Made by a program: the position numbers and the translations under genes. Under the pieces are notes generated by a model. It was not told the DNA's origin, made no database searches, and worked only from the letters and a program-made list of their open reading frames with translations. A stretch of DNA of 31,089 nucleotides from Euplotes aediculatus (lineage: Eukaryota > Ciliophora > Spirotrichea > Euplotida > Euplotidae): contig JAQGFW010028460.1 in NCBI GenBank assembly GCA_030463445.1, positions 1 through 31,089 on the forward strand, given 5' to 3'. Of this stretch, positions 1 through 8,767 are shown piece by piece. Every line of letters starts with the position of its first letter. Position 1 is the stretch's first letter.

Positions 1-1
1 A

Positions 2-172
2 AGAGTAGATAAAAATATCTTTCAGGTACAACCTAAAAGATGGGTAATCGAACGAACATTTTCTTGGTTCGATAATGACCGAAGGTTATGTCGTCAATAT
101 GAATTACTTATGGAAACGGGTGAAGAGATGGTTAAATTATCAGCCATAAAACTTTTACTGAATAAAATTTAA
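2..172 (+). CDS. IS5-family transposase, C-terminal end only (cut by window edge)
   Basis: The first 56 codons in frame 2 encode the end of a DDE transposase and stop at 170-172. The stretch RWVIERTFSWFDNDRRL matches the IS5-type pattern around the last catalytic acidic residue, with the Glu of VIERT as that residue; this would cut and join DNA strands during transposition. The rest of the gene lies left of the window, so I cannot say whether the element is intact. The bases just after the stop (aacagggtct) may be the edge of its terminal inverted repeat, but the partner end is not visible. It marks the left edge of this region as a past insertion site, 67 bases before the amidohydrolase start. 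Confidence 0.8.
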   Translation, partial: RVDKNIFQVQPKRWVIERTFSWFDNDRRLCRQYELLMETGEEMVKLSAIKLLLNKI

Positions 173-239
173 ACAGGGTCTAAAATTAATTCTAATAATC
201 TCTTAAATTTAGTCCAAATTGTAAAACCTATCTATCTGT

Positions 240-1859
240 ATGAAATTTAAGTTTACTTTCTTCATCACATTCGTCTATTACTCTGTATTTGCCCAAATCG
301 AAAAAGCACCACCTCGTGCCGAGGGCGAAGCGGCGACTAATCGCCTTATTATCAGAGGTGTTACACTTATCAATAGCACGGGGGCACCGCCTGTTGGTCC
401 CGTGGATATTGTTGTTGATAAAAACAAAATTGCTCAAATTTCACAGGTGGGCTACCCCGGTGTACCGATTGACCCCAAACGCCGTCCACAACTAAAAGAT
501 GGCGATAAAGAATTAGATTGTACTGGGATGTATCTCATGCCGGGTTTTGTGGATATGCACGGACACATCGGCGGAAAATCTCAAGGAACGCCCTCTGAGT
601 ATGTTTTTAAACTATGGCTCGGGCATGGTATCACGACAATCCGTGACCCATCAGCAGGTAATGGATTGGATTGGACGCTCGAACACAAACGTAAATCTGA
701 AAAAAATGAAATAACTGCACCCCGAATCTTGGCTTACACAGCCTTCGGAATGGGCAGCGACAAACCCATCACAACGCCAGAAGAAGCCAAAAAATGGGTC
801 AATGACAATGCCGCCAAAGGTGCAGATGGAATCAAATTTTTTGGGGCCGAACCCGAAGTTTTTAAAGCTGCCTTGCAAGAAAACAAAAGGATAGGGCTTC
901 GTTCGGCTTGCCATCACGCCCAGCTCGAAGTGGCTCGTATGAATGTTTTGGCAACTGCAAAAGCTGGTTTGACAACCATGGAACACTGGTACGGATTGCC
1001 AGAGGCTTTGTTTGATGAACGTACTTTGCAGAATTATCCGGCCGATTATAACTACAATAACGAACAAAACCGTTTTGAAGAAGCAGGAAAACTCTGGAAA
1101 CAAGCCGCCAAGCCGGGTTCGGAGACTTGGTATAAGGTTATGGATGAATTGTTGAAACTTGACTTTACGCTCGACCCGACTTTTAATATTTATGAAGCAA
1201 ACCGTGAGTTGATGTTGGCTCGTCGTGCCGAATGGCATGATGAATACACGCTACCTGCTTTGTGGCGTTTTTATGGCCCAAGTCGTATTTCGCATGGTTC
1301 GTATTGGTTGAATTGGGGAACCGAGCAGGAGGTGCAATGGAAAGAAAATTATAGAATCTGGATGCAGTTTGTCAATGAATACAAAAATCGTGGTGGTAGA
1401 GTTACAACTGGCTCCGATTCGGGATTTATCTATCAATTATACGGCTTTGCTTACATCCGTGAGCTTGAACTATTGCGTGAGGCTGGTTTTCATCCGCTCG
1501 AAGTCGTTAGAGCAGCAACCATCAAAGGTGCAGAAGCTCTCGGAATGGCCGATAAAATTGGTTCGGTTGAGGTTGGCAAATTAGCAGATTTTGTGATTAC
1601 CGAAGAGAATCCGTTGTCTAATCTAAAAACACTTTATGGCACAGGTGCTATCAAAGTAAACGATAAAAATGAGGTTACGAGAGTAGGTGGCGTAAAATAT
1701 ACCGTAAAAGATGGTATTGTTTACGATGCCAAAAAGCTATTGGCGGATGTCCGTAAGATTGTAGCGGATACAAAAACTAAAGAAAATTTCGAGATTACAC
1801 AACCTGGTTTACCTCAGAAAAACGCTGCTGGTAAGATTCAGGATAGCGGTAAGAATTAA
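240..1859 (+). CDS. Secreted amidohydrolase (imidazolonepropionase-like metal-dependent hydrolase)
   Basis: A 539-residue protein with an N-terminal signal peptide (cleavage near residue 19, after VFAQ), so it probably acts in the periplasm or outside the cell. The metal-dependent amidohydrolase signature is complete: DMHGH with H107 and H109 after a small beta-sandwich, K199 in GIKFF as a candidate carboxylated lysine bridging two metals, H225/H226, H248 or H249 region in MEHWYG, and D393 in TGSDSG as the catalytic acid. The C-terminus (GSVEVGKLADFVI) is the usual composite-sandwich closing motif. Family members hydrolyse amide or cyclic amide bonds, including imidazolonepropionate and dipeptides; the substrate here cannot be read. 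It is a single-gene unit ending at a strong terminator and facing the sugar dehydrogenase gene. Confidence 0.9.
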   Translation: MKFKFTFFITFVYYSVFAQIEKAPPRAEGEAATNRLIIRGVTLINSTGAPPVGPVDIVVDKNKIAQISQVGYPGVPIDPKRRPQLKDGDKELDCTGMYLMPGFVDMHGHIGGKSQGTPSEYVFKLWLGHGITTIRDPSAGNGLDWTLEHKRKSEKNEITAPRILAYTAFGMGSDKPITTPEEAKKWVNDNAAKGADGIKFFGAEPEVFKAALQENKRIGLRSACHHAQLEVARMNVLATAKAGLTTMEHWYGLPEALFDERTLQNYPADYNYNNEQNRFEEAGKLWKQAAKPGSETWYKVMDELLKLDFTLDPTFNIYEANRELMLARRAEWHDEYTLPALWRFYGPSRISHGSYWLNWGTEQEVQWKENYRIWMQFVNEYKNRGGRVTTGSDSGFIYQLYGFAYIRELELLREAGFHPLEVVRAATIKGAEALGMADKIGSVEVGKLADFVITEENPLSNLKTLYGTGAIKVNDKNEVTRVGGVKYTVKDGIVYDAKKLLADVRKIVADTKTKENFEITQPGLPQKNAAGKIQDSGKN

Positions 1860-1867
1860 ATAGACTA

Positions 1868-1900
1868 AATGTGGCACGTTTTTTTGAAACGTGCCACATT
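1868..1900. terminator. Bidirectional hairpin terminator between convergent genes
   Basis: A perfect 14-bp inverted repeat (aatgtggcacgttt, 1868-1881, and its complement 1887-1900) surrounds a 5-nt T-rich loop. It sits 8 bases after the amidohydrolase stop and 8 bases before the dehydrogenase stop, so it can end both transcripts. Confidence 0.85.
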
Positions 1901-1908
1901 ATCTCGAA

Positions 1909-4158
1909 TTATTCTTTCAAAATCCTCAAAGTTTGACTCTGATTTGCAAAATTAAGATTTAATAAATAAACACCAATTGATTGATTATCAAGCTCTTTCT
2001 CGATTTTGGGTTTGGTATTTTTCCAAATTCCTTCTTCTTCAATAATTAGTTTTCCATGAATATCAAAAAGTCGAACCACGAGTTTTTGATTATCTAAATC
2101 GTCAATTCCACTGAGATTTATCTGCTTTTTTGTCGGATTGGGCGATACCGAAATCTCGTTTGAAAGAATCACAATATTATCTACACATTTAGGTGTAATA
2201 TCCTGCGAAACCTCACTACTCAGCCCCATTGGGTCGGTTACTCTTAGAATAATTCTATAGAAATATCTTTGCTTGTCGCATGGTACAACAGGCAATACCA
2301 GTTCGCCTTGAAGCCGATTGATATTACCCACAAAGTGCGAATGGTCTTCGTGGAAAAGTACAATTTGCCATTGGTATTCCAGCTCTGTATGCTCTTCGTC
2401 TTTGACATCGGCATTTAGTGTGGTTTTAAATTCGCTTTTATTATCAAACTCGCTGATGCCTTGAAGTGTAGTAGAGTTAATCTTTGGTGGCGTGTTATTG
2501 ACAAATACATTGATTGTCTTTGTCGAGGACTTGCCTCCAGCGTCTGTCACTTTCAAAGATACCGCAAAAGTCTTTGGTTCTGAGTCGTTCAATGTATAAG
2601 TATGCGTTGCATCGGGTGTAGTTGTGGTATTGCCATCGCCCAAATCCCATTCGTATTGCGTGATTCTATTCTCGGGGTCGGTCGATTCTGTACCTTTAAA
2701 TTGAACAGTCAATGGGCTTTTGCCGAAATTTGGATTTGCTTTGACTATTGCTCTTGGTGGCAAATTTGCATTGAGGTCGTAGGTGATTTTTCGGATTTCG
2801 TGAATAGCTGGATACGAATAACTGGTATAATAAATATTGCCGTCAACTGGATTTTGTGCAAAACAAGTAGGATAAGTACCTTCAAAAAAATCAATGGCTT
2901 CTACTACTTCATTCTTTTCATTAAACCTAAATGCTTTTATCCAACCTTCGTAATCGCCAATAAAATAAAGACCTCGATATTGGTTTGGAAACCTCGTCCC
3001 TTCATCAAAAACACCACCAATTGCAGCAATTCCCGAAAAAGGATTTCCTTTGAATTCGGGCGAACCAACAACATAATTCTCGTTATTAATTCGAGATTGG
3101 GCAAACGCTCCACGCCATTCTACGGCGGGTAAAGTATGCACTAATGGTTTGTAAATAGGATTATCGAATGTCTGATTTTCAAAGGTAAGTCCCTCGAAAA
3201 CTGGCCACCCGAGGTTTAATCCACCTTTGGGTATTACGTTTAGTTCTTCTCCATGATACCAGCCAACATCACCCACAACGATTGTTCCTGGATTTCCATC
3301 CGATAGGCTTTTACTACCTGTATTAGTTTTTATCGCAAACCGATAAGGATTTCGTAATCCCAAAGCCCAGATTCTTGAAGCTGGTGAGCGTGGATTCTGC
3401 GATTCATAAAAAGGATTAGACGGTAAACCATCACCATTTTCAGGATTTATTCGTAGAATTTTACCATTGAGAGAGGTTTTTAATTGGCTTCGGTAGGCAT
3501 TTACATTTTCGGTCGTCGAGATTAAGCCCTGCTCAATTGCCTCCAAAAACCAAGCATTTTGTGTATCATCTTGCGGAGGTTCGCTCACGAGAGCTGCATC
3601 ACCAGCCGAAACCAAAAGCGAGCCATCTGTCCCAAAAACCAAAGAATTTACACCATGATTATCAACCAAAATCGGGATTCCGGTTTCTAAGCGTTCTCCC
3701 AACAAAACTTTTCGACTCGAATAATCTACTGATAATGAAGCATTTAATTTGTATCTCGTAATTCTTCCAATCGTTTTTTTGAAACCTTCGTTTAGCGAAA
3801 TATCGTAGTTAGGTGTACCAAAATTTACGACATAATTGTATTTGGCAGCATACAGTAGATAAACAAATCCATTATTTTCAAAACTGGGGTCGAGCGTAAA
3901 TCCGATGAGTCCGTGGTCATTAAAATCAAGTACTTCTTCGCTAATATCAATGATTGGGTTGGGGGATTTTTGACCATTTATAACCGTGTAAACTTTACCC
4001 GATTTCTCCCAAACGAACATTCTGCCCAATTTATCAAAAGTAAGCCCAACAGGTGTTTGCCAATTATCAGATATGAGTTCATCCACAAAGCCCGTGGGTT
4101 GTGCGATAGTTGTGATACTAAATCCAATAAAAACCAACGACCATAAACAGTTTTTCAT
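1909..4158 (-). CDS. Secreted PQQ-type glucose/sorbosone dehydrogenase with PKD domain and T9SS sorting tail
   Basis: A 749-residue multidomain protein. A signal peptide (residues 1-19) is followed by a GSDH beta-propeller of about 20-460, with the hallmark strings HGLIGFTLDPSF, NHGVNSLVFGTDGSLL (H168 as the likely catalytic His), GLRNPYRFA and NLGWPVFEG. These enzymes oxidise sugars or related alcohols with PQQ as cofactor. Residues about 470-560 form a PKD domain (YEWDLGDG), then an Ig-like segment to about 660. The last 75 residues (ISVSPNPTKKQINLSG onward) are a type A C-terminal domain for type IX secretion, which implies cell-surface attachment or release. The gene stands alone and shares a terminator with the amidohydrolase. 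The substrate cannot be inferred. Confidence 0.88.
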   Translation of the reverse strand: MKNCLWSLVFIGFSITTIAQPTGFVDELISDNWQTPVGLTFDKLGRMFVWEKSGKVYTVINGQKSPNPIIDISEEVLDFNDHGLIGFTLDPSFENNGFVYLLYAAKYNYVVNFGTPNYDISLNEGFKKTIGRITRYKLNASLSVDYSSRKVLLGERLETGIPILVDNHGVNSLVFGTDGSLLVSAGDAALVSEPPQDDTQNAWFLEAIEQGLISTTENVNAYRSQLKTSLNGKILRINPENGDGLPSNPFYESQNPRSPASRIWALGLRNPYRFAIKTNTGSKSLSDGNPGTIVVGDVGWYHGEELNVIPKGGLNLGWPVFEGLTFENQTFDNPIYKPLVHTLPAVEWRGAFAQSRINNENYVVGSPEFKGNPFSGIAAIGGVFDEGTRFPNQYRGLYFIGDYEGWIKAFRFNEKNEVVEAIDFFEGTYPTCFAQNPVDGNIYYTSYSYPAIHEIRKITYDLNANLPPRAIVKANPNFGKSPLTVQFKGTESTDPENRITQYEWDLGDGNTTTTPDATHTYTLNDSEPKTFAVSLKVTDAGGKSSTKTINVFVNNTPPKINSTTLQGISEFDNKSEFKTTLNADVKDEEHTELEYQWQIVLFHEDHSHFVGNINRLQGELVLPVVPCDKQRYFYRIILRVTDPMGLSSEVSQDITPKCVDNIVILSNEISVSPNPTKKQINLSGIDDLDNQKLVVRLFDIHGKLIIEEEGIWKNTKPKIEKELDNQSIGVYLLNLNFANQSQTLRILKE

Positions 4159-4293
4159 GATTCATATTTAAGATTACAATTTTACACAATTAGCAATCTA
4201 CTGAGTAATCAATATTGATTATAGTTATTATACGGTAAAAGAATTGCCGTTTTATTCATTATATCCCTAAAATCGGCGTTTTATCCCAGAAAT

Positions 4294-4324
4294 TTTGTGG
4301 GTTATATAGACCAAAATAAGTTTG
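4294..4324 (+). promoter_or_regulatory. Bacteroidota-type promoter for the small secreted protein
   Basis: TTTG at 4294-4297, a 19-nt spacer, then TAAGTTTG at 4317-4324 is a perfect match to the -33/-7 pattern of the main Bacteroidota sigma factor. Transcription would start near 4330, giving a leader of about 64 nt before the ATG at 4394. Confidence 0.65.
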
Positions 4325-4393
4325 TCTCATATTTAAGCAGGAAGCCGAAAATGCTTATTTAGAGTAGGCAACAAAACTCAATTATTTATAACT

Positions 4394-4783
4394 ATGAAAA
4401 AATTATTTGTTATCGCCATTTTATCATTCTTCGGAAGTGTTGCATTCGCTCAAAACCATAATACTTTATGGTGTGATAAAAACCCAGCATTGAAGAATAC
4501 GCATCATCTACAACAACAAAAAACCACCGAATCGGGTAAACTTAATTTTGTAGCAAAATGGGGCGGACCAAATGGTGGCTCAACGCTTTCAGCAGCAGGT
4601 ATAAAAATTACCAATGGCACATGCGAAAAATGCACACCACTTGGAGCAATTGGCTCAGGAAATTATAAGCAAAATTGGGTTATTAAAGTTACCGACATGA
4701 CAAAACCTGTAGAAATAGAATGGGCTACTGCTGGAGCAATAGCCACGTGTGGTACCGGTAAGCTAAGAATTTTGAAACCATAA
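4394..4783 (+). CDS. Small secreted cysteine-containing protein, function unknown
   Basis: A 129-residue protein with a clear signal peptide (MKKLFVIAIL, cleavage after residue 19-20). The mature part is about 109 residues, rich in Gly, Thr and Lys, with four cysteines (C27, C77, C80 in CEKC, C119) that could form two disulphides or bind a metal or haem-like ligand; there is no CXXCH haem motif. I do not recognise the family. It has its own canonical promoter and a 64-nt leader, and lies 138 bases before a sensor kinase gene on the same strand. It may be a secreted partner of that kinase, but only position supports this. Confidence 0.75.
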   Translation: MKKLFVIAILSFFGSVAFAQNHNTLWCDKNPALKNTHHLQQQKTTESGKLNFVAKWGGPNGGSTLSAAGIKITNGTCEKCTPLGAIGSGNYKQNWVIKVTDMTKPVEIEWATAGAIATCGTGKLRILKP

Positions 4784-4921
4784 TCTTTGAAAACACCCTG
4801 ACATTTAAACTTAATAGAATAAAGTTTTGGGTCATAAAGTATTCAAATTAAATTCACCTTTATTTGCAAACATTTAAGACAAGTAAAGGTGAATTTTCCC
4901 TTTATAAACAGGGACAATAAC

Positions 4922-6706
4922 ATGCTCAACAAATACATTAATATATTACTTCTACTCCTTACGACTTATGCCACAACTGCACAAGATATTAATCGTATAA
5001 ATAGTGAAATTCGGAAAATTGATAATCTTCTCGAATATAACCACCCAGTTCTTGCCGAAAAAAAAACCGATAGTTTATATAATCTGTTACTTGAATTTGA
5101 TGAATCTGTATTTAAAGAACAGTTACTGAGAGTCCGTTTACAGAAAGGCATCGCAATAGACAGACGAAATGAGTATTTAAAGGCACTACCAATCTATTTA
5201 GAGGTATTATCAAAAGCCGAAAAAAGCGGTTTTCATAAAATCGTTTGTGAAGCCAATATTTATATTTCATTGATTCACGAAAAAAATGATGATTTGGTCT
5301 ATGCTTATACCTACATAAAATCAGCTTTTGAGCAATGCAAAAGATTCGATATTGAAGAATTATATAGTACAATTATGATTCGCTGGGCTTCGATTCATCG
5401 AGTGATTGTTAGAAACCCAAGTGCTATTTCACCATCCCAAGCCCAACGTCTTACAAAATTAGGATTTAAAGCAAGTTTAGATTCTACTATGCAGTTCGCA
5501 CAAAAAGCTCTTCCTTATGCAATAAAGTATAATAGACTCAGAGATGAAAACGACTGTTATTTTCTGATTGGGGCTTGCTATAATTATCAAAACAACCATA
5601 AGAAATTTATAGAATATATTTTAAAAATTATTCCGAATAGTAAAAAAATCAGAGATTTTGAGGGCGTATTTTTGTCATTTAGCAATATTTCAAAAAAATA
5701 TTTGCAGATAAATAACCCACCAAATGCTTTAAAATATATTGATTCGGCATATAAATATTATCATATAATCAACCTGCCAGAGAGGTACTTGATTCTTTTG
5801 CAAAAATCAGATATTCATAAAGCCTTAAACCAAACGGACTCAGCTTATCATTATTTGCAAATAGCATACAATGAAATGGCAGAAAACAGCAGAAAACAAA
5901 AAAACATTGAAATCAATAAGCTGGAGAAACAATTCCAGAACGATAAAAAAGAAGAAACCATCAAAAACAAAAACGAAACAATCGTTCTTTTCATCGGCTT
6001 GCTTATTGTGATTGCAATTGCCAGCTTGCTGGTTATAAGCAAAAATAGGCAAATCAACGCTCAGAATGGAGTAATCCAACAGCAAGTGTTTGATTTAAAG
6101 AAAACTATTGAACAAAAACAAATACTTCTTTCAGAATTACAACACAGAGTAAAAAACAATTTACAATATGTAATCAGTATTTTAGAAATACAAAAAGAAT
6201 CCATCAATCATAGTAACATCGAAGATTTAATCAGGAGTAATCAAAACCGTATTCACTCGATTGCTCTGTTGCATAAAAAGCTAAATGTTGGAGAGAGTGT
6301 AAATGATGTAGATTTGAAAAGATATATCACCGACCTCGCCGAACTCGTCAAGAATTCGTATGACGACAAGTTTAAAAATGTGAGTTTATTTATCACTTGC
6401 GAAATAGAAATTTTATCTATCACGAAGGCATTGCCTCTGGGCTTGATAATTGTAGAGCTCGTGAGCAATAGCATGAAACACGCCTTCAAAAATCTACAAA
6501 ATGGCATTATCAATATCGAAATTACGCACAACACATTCGCCAATAAGAATTGCCTCCACTACATCGATAATGGCGAAGGTTTTGATTTTATAAACATCGA
6601 AACCAAAGGACTTGGTGTAGAAATAATGAAAGGATTGATTGACCAACTCAATGGGGAAATTGAGACGCAAACAAAAAAAGGTTTTGAACTGAAAATCTAT
6701 TTTTAA
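4922..6706 (+). CDS. Membrane sensor histidine kinase, TPR-like sensor with HisKA_2 and HATPase domains
   Basis: A 594-residue kinase. I chose the ATG at 4922 because it directly begins the signal sequence MLNKYINILLLLLTTYATTAQ; the in-frame ATG at 4889 would add 11 charged residues in front. Residues about 22-340 are a periplasmic helical-repeat (TPR-like) region, residues about 354-374 a single membrane span, then a short coiled linker. The HisKA_2 dimerisation domain carries the phosphoacceptor H408 in LQHRVKNNLQ, followed by an HATPase domain with the N-box VELVSNSMKHA and G-boxes DNGEGF and GLGVEIMKGL. It should autophosphorylate and pass phosphate to the response regulator encoded 3 bases downstream. 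The signal is unknown. Confidence 0.9.
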   Translation: MLNKYINILLLLLTTYATTAQDINRINSEIRKIDNLLEYNHPVLAEKKTDSLYNLLLEFDESVFKEQLLRVRLQKGIAIDRRNEYLKALPIYLEVLSKAEKSGFHKIVCEANIYISLIHEKNDDLVYAYTYIKSAFEQCKRFDIEELYSTIMIRWASIHRVIVRNPSAISPSQAQRLTKLGFKASLDSTMQFAQKALPYAIKYNRLRDENDCYFLIGACYNYQNNHKKFIEYILKIIPNSKKIRDFEGVFLSFSNISKKYLQINNPPNALKYIDSAYKYYHIINLPERYLILLQKSDIHKALNQTDSAYHYLQIAYNEMAENSRKQKNIEINKLEKQFQNDKKEETIKNKNETIVLFIGLLIVIAIASLLVISKNRQINAQNGVIQQQVFDLKKTIEQKQILLSELQHRVKNNLQYVISILEIQKESINHSNIEDLIRSNQNRIHSIALLHKKLNVGESVNDVDLKRYITDLAELVKNSYDDKFKNVSLFITCEIEILSITKALPLGLIIVELVSNSMKHAFKNLQNGIINIEITHNTFANKNCLHYIDNGEGFDFINIETKGLGVEIMKGLIDQLNGEIETQTKKGFELKIYF

Positions 6707-6709
6707 AAG

Positions 6710-7381
6710 ATGAATTCAAAGGTAATATTAGTCGTAGAAGATGATTTTCTGAATAGAAGACTCACAAAAAAAATTCTTCAAGAAAATGATTATCAAGTTT
6801 TAGAAGCAAAAAATGCCAACGAAGCCTTGTCGATTCTGAATAAAGAATTGGTTGACCTCGCCATTCTCGACATCAATCTCGGCGATGGCGAAATGGATGG
6901 AATCAGCCTCGGAAATCTCATTCAAAACAAGCAAAGAGTGCCATTTATATATCTTACCGCCTACGAAAACGCCAAAGTTATCAGCGAAGCCGTAGCTACT
7001 TCACCGTACTCTTACCTCACAAAACCTTTCAAAAACAGTGATTTGATAGCCTCCGTGGAACTGGCCATCATAAAGTCGTCGAAAGAAGATAGAGCCAAAC
7101 CTACGATTTTGGTAAAAGATGGCGAATACAAAGTAGAATTACCCTTAGACGAAATTAATTACATAGAGTCGGAAGGGAATTATCTGCTATTTCATACCGA
7201 TAAGAAAACATACAAATATCGCTCTACTATCTCTCAAATTATTGAGATGCTACCTACCACTAAATTTCTTCAAGTTCACCGTGCTTTTATTGTTAATAGA
7301 GATAAAATTGAGAAATACAACTCTAAAAATGTCGTGGTGAAAAGTGTAGAAATCCCGACATCGAAGAATTATTTTGTGTAG
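6710..7381 (+). CDS. LytTR-family response regulator
   Basis: A 223-residue two-domain regulator. The receiver domain (1-120) has the acidic pocket E10/D11/D12, phosphorylation site D54 in LAILDINLGDG, T83 and K105 (YLTKPF). A LytTR DNA-binding domain fills residues about 126-223 (VELPLDEINYIESEGNYLLF, then FLQVHRAFIVN). It starts 3 bases after the kinase stop, so the two form a cognate pair on one transcript. LytTR proteins bind direct repeats upstream of target genes; I found no obvious target in the window. The next gene to the right is convergent. Confidence 0.92.
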   Translation: MNSKVILVVEDDFLNRRLTKKILQENDYQVLEAKNANEALSILNKELVDLAILDINLGDGEMDGISLGNLIQNKQRVPFIYLTAYENAKVISEAVATSPYSYLTKPFKNSDLIASVELAIIKSSKEDRAKPTILVKDGEYKVELPLDEINYIESEGNYLLFHTDKKTYKYRSTISQIIEMLPTTKFLQVHRAFIVNRDKIEKYNSKNVVVKSVEIPTSKNYFV

Positions 7382-7544
7382 TAATTTACCAAATCCATCG
7401 ACAATCTTAGTGGTTCAAAGTCCTGATAATCAATAACTTATTTACAAGTATGAATTAATTATCCTTCAAACTAAACCAACGTGTATTGAACCATAAAACA
7501 ATAGTTCTCAAAATTTTAATAACAGAATCATAAAAACAACAAAC

Positions 7545-7579
7545 CCTACAAGTTTAGATTTTAATTGTAAACTTGCAGG
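7545..7579 (-). terminator. Leftward hairpin terminator, probably once belonging to the pump operon
   Basis: The arms 7545-7556 and 7568-7579 pair over 12 bp; the single mismatch becomes a G-U pair only in the leftward transcript, which then runs into a T-rich stretch (gtttgttgttttta). This fits a terminator for minus-strand genes. It lies 24 bases beyond the copied pump stop codon at 7603-7605, where the pump operon's own terminator would be expected before the cassette was inserted. Confidence 0.6.
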
Positions 7580-7603
7580 ATTTATAATAAAGTACAGAGA
7601 ATC

Positions 7604-7669
7604 TACCCCAAACTCGGCGGCAACAACTTATACATCACAGGTGTAACGATACGAGTCAGAATCAATGAT
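7604..7669. repeat. 66-bp direct repeat, left copy (attachment-site-like)
   Basis: It matches 10682-10747 at 64 of 66 bases. Read leftward it encodes the last 21 residues of the RND pump (through YKLLPPSLG). Both differences (7623, 7627) are in third codon positions and are silent (Leu TTG/CTG, Lys AAG/AAA). The stop codon at 7603-7605 is TAG here but TAA in the other copy. Confidence 0.9.
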
Positions 7670-7711
7670 TATAGAATCTGCTTTGCGTTTTAGGCAACAT
7701 GAGATACATAC

Positions 7712-8767
7712 TCAAACCTTCACAAAACCAAAATCTACTCGATTAATTTCATTAACATACGTTTTGATGATTTCAAATTTTTCAGGATTAAATATTGCGA
7801 TATTGTAACCACTGGGATTTACAGAACTTCTATACTCGACTCCATCAAACCCCAATGATTTGATAAATTCTGATAGATATTGAGTGGGTATGTAATCTAA
7901 TTCGTTATCTGTCCTACGATTTGGCTTTGAAATTTCTTTTTCAAGACGAGAAATAAAAGGATAATGAATGATAAAATCCTTTAAGTTACCCTGCTCTGCC
8001 AATGGGATTGGGTCATAAAGTTCTGTTTCTCTTAGGTTTATAACCCTAATATTTTCCTTTAATCGAAACTCCCCTATCGAAACATAATCAAACAAAATTG
8101 CTCTTGTTTCAAAAAAGGTTGTCTCTACGTCAGATGCAAGATATAGATAAGAAATCCCTTGTGGATTAGCCCTTCCTGCCTTTGCCAGATAGTTTGGTGG
8201 GTTCCACATTTGGCTTTTATCAAAGCCTACTTTATCTGAAATTCTTGCACGATAAAAAATTTTACCTTTTGCAATCTCTCTAACGTGTCTTTTTAATAAT
8301 TTCTCTAATTTATTGTACTCAATGGCATTTTTAATATGAAAACGGTTTTCATTCTTGATTTCATTTACAAAATTATTCCAAACTAACTCTAAATCTTGTG
8401 CCTGACTTTTAGTATTAGGGTTTTGAAAACACTCTAATAAAACATTTGATTGAAATAAGTGGCTCAGAACGTCTGTATCATCTGCAATTATTTGAAGTAA
8501 TAAATTACGAATCGTGTTTGAGTCAGAAATCTTGAAAATTTTATTAGGAAAATCTTCACTAATTTTATTTTCGATTGAGTTTGATATACTGCTCGAATCA
8601 AAAGAATAAAGCTCTAAAATACCCTCAAAATGAAGTAGAAGTTCGCGAGGATTATAAAGTTTTACGTTTAAAGAACCACAAAAGTCACAGTTCCCACTTT
8701 TATTTGAATTAGTAGCAATAATTGTTCGTAGAGATTCACTTGAAAAGCATTCGACGCAACATTTCAT
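7712..8767 (-). CDS. RES-domain protein with N-terminal zinc ribbon and HEPN/RES N-terminal-type region
   Basis: A 351-residue protein, third gene of the cassette. The N-terminus has a zinc-ribbon pattern (C4, C7, C27, C30), then a helical region of about 40-165 that resembles the HEPN/RES N-terminal domain. The RES domain covers about 168-335: FYRAR (R173), AGRANPQGISYLYLASDVET with E215, E220, and GFDGVEYRSS with S314, giving the Arg-Glu-Ser set for which the family is named. RES toxins of the MbcT/Res type break down NAD+ and stop growth. Here no Xre-type antitoxin is present, so restraint may come from its own N-terminus or the two partner proteins. Its ATG directly follows the sce7725 stop codon with no spacer, which suggests coupled translation. 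Confidence 0.85.
   Translation of the reverse strand: MKCCVECFSSESLRTIIATNSNKSGNCDFCGSLNVKLYNPRELLLHFEGILELYSFDSSSISNSIENKISEDFPNKIFKISDSNTIRNLLLQIIADDTDVLSHLFQSNVLLECFQNPNTKSQAQDLELVWNNFVNEIKNENRFHIKNAIEYNKLEKLLKRHVREIAKGKIFYRARISDKVGFDKSQMWNPPNYLAKAGRANPQGISYLYLASDVETTFFETRAILFDYVSIGEFRLKENIRVINLRETELYDPIPLAEQGNLKDFIIHYPFISRLEKEISKPNRRTDNELDYIPTQYLSEFIKSLGFDGVEYRSSVNPSGYNIAIFNPEKFEIIKTYVNEINRVDFGFVKV

Larger units (their letters stand above)
7382..7711. other. 330-base gap: displaced pump-gene terminator plus a copy of the pump-gene 3' end
   Basis: No gene is seen here. The right part (7604-7669) repeats the last 21 codons of the RND pump gene 3.1 kb away, and a hairpin at 7545-7579 looks like that gene's original leftward terminator. 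The left part (7382-7540) is AT-rich with no structure I can name. The 42 bases 7670-7711 are the end of the inserted cassette behind the RES gene. Confidence 0.7.

Noticed and set aside
2602-3132. 176-residue rightward frame inside the sugar dehydrogenase gene
   Set aside because: A shadow of the real gene; its Trp, Cys and Ile content is typical of antisense translation.
4889-4921. Longer start for the histidine kinase
   Set aside because: It adds 11 charged residues in front of a clean signal sequence; the ATG at 4922 fits better.
7604-7669. The 66-bp repeat as a transposon target-site duplication
   Set aside because: It is far too long for a transposon duplication, encodes the pump C-terminus, and carries silent differences and a different stop codon, so it is better explained as gene-end homology.
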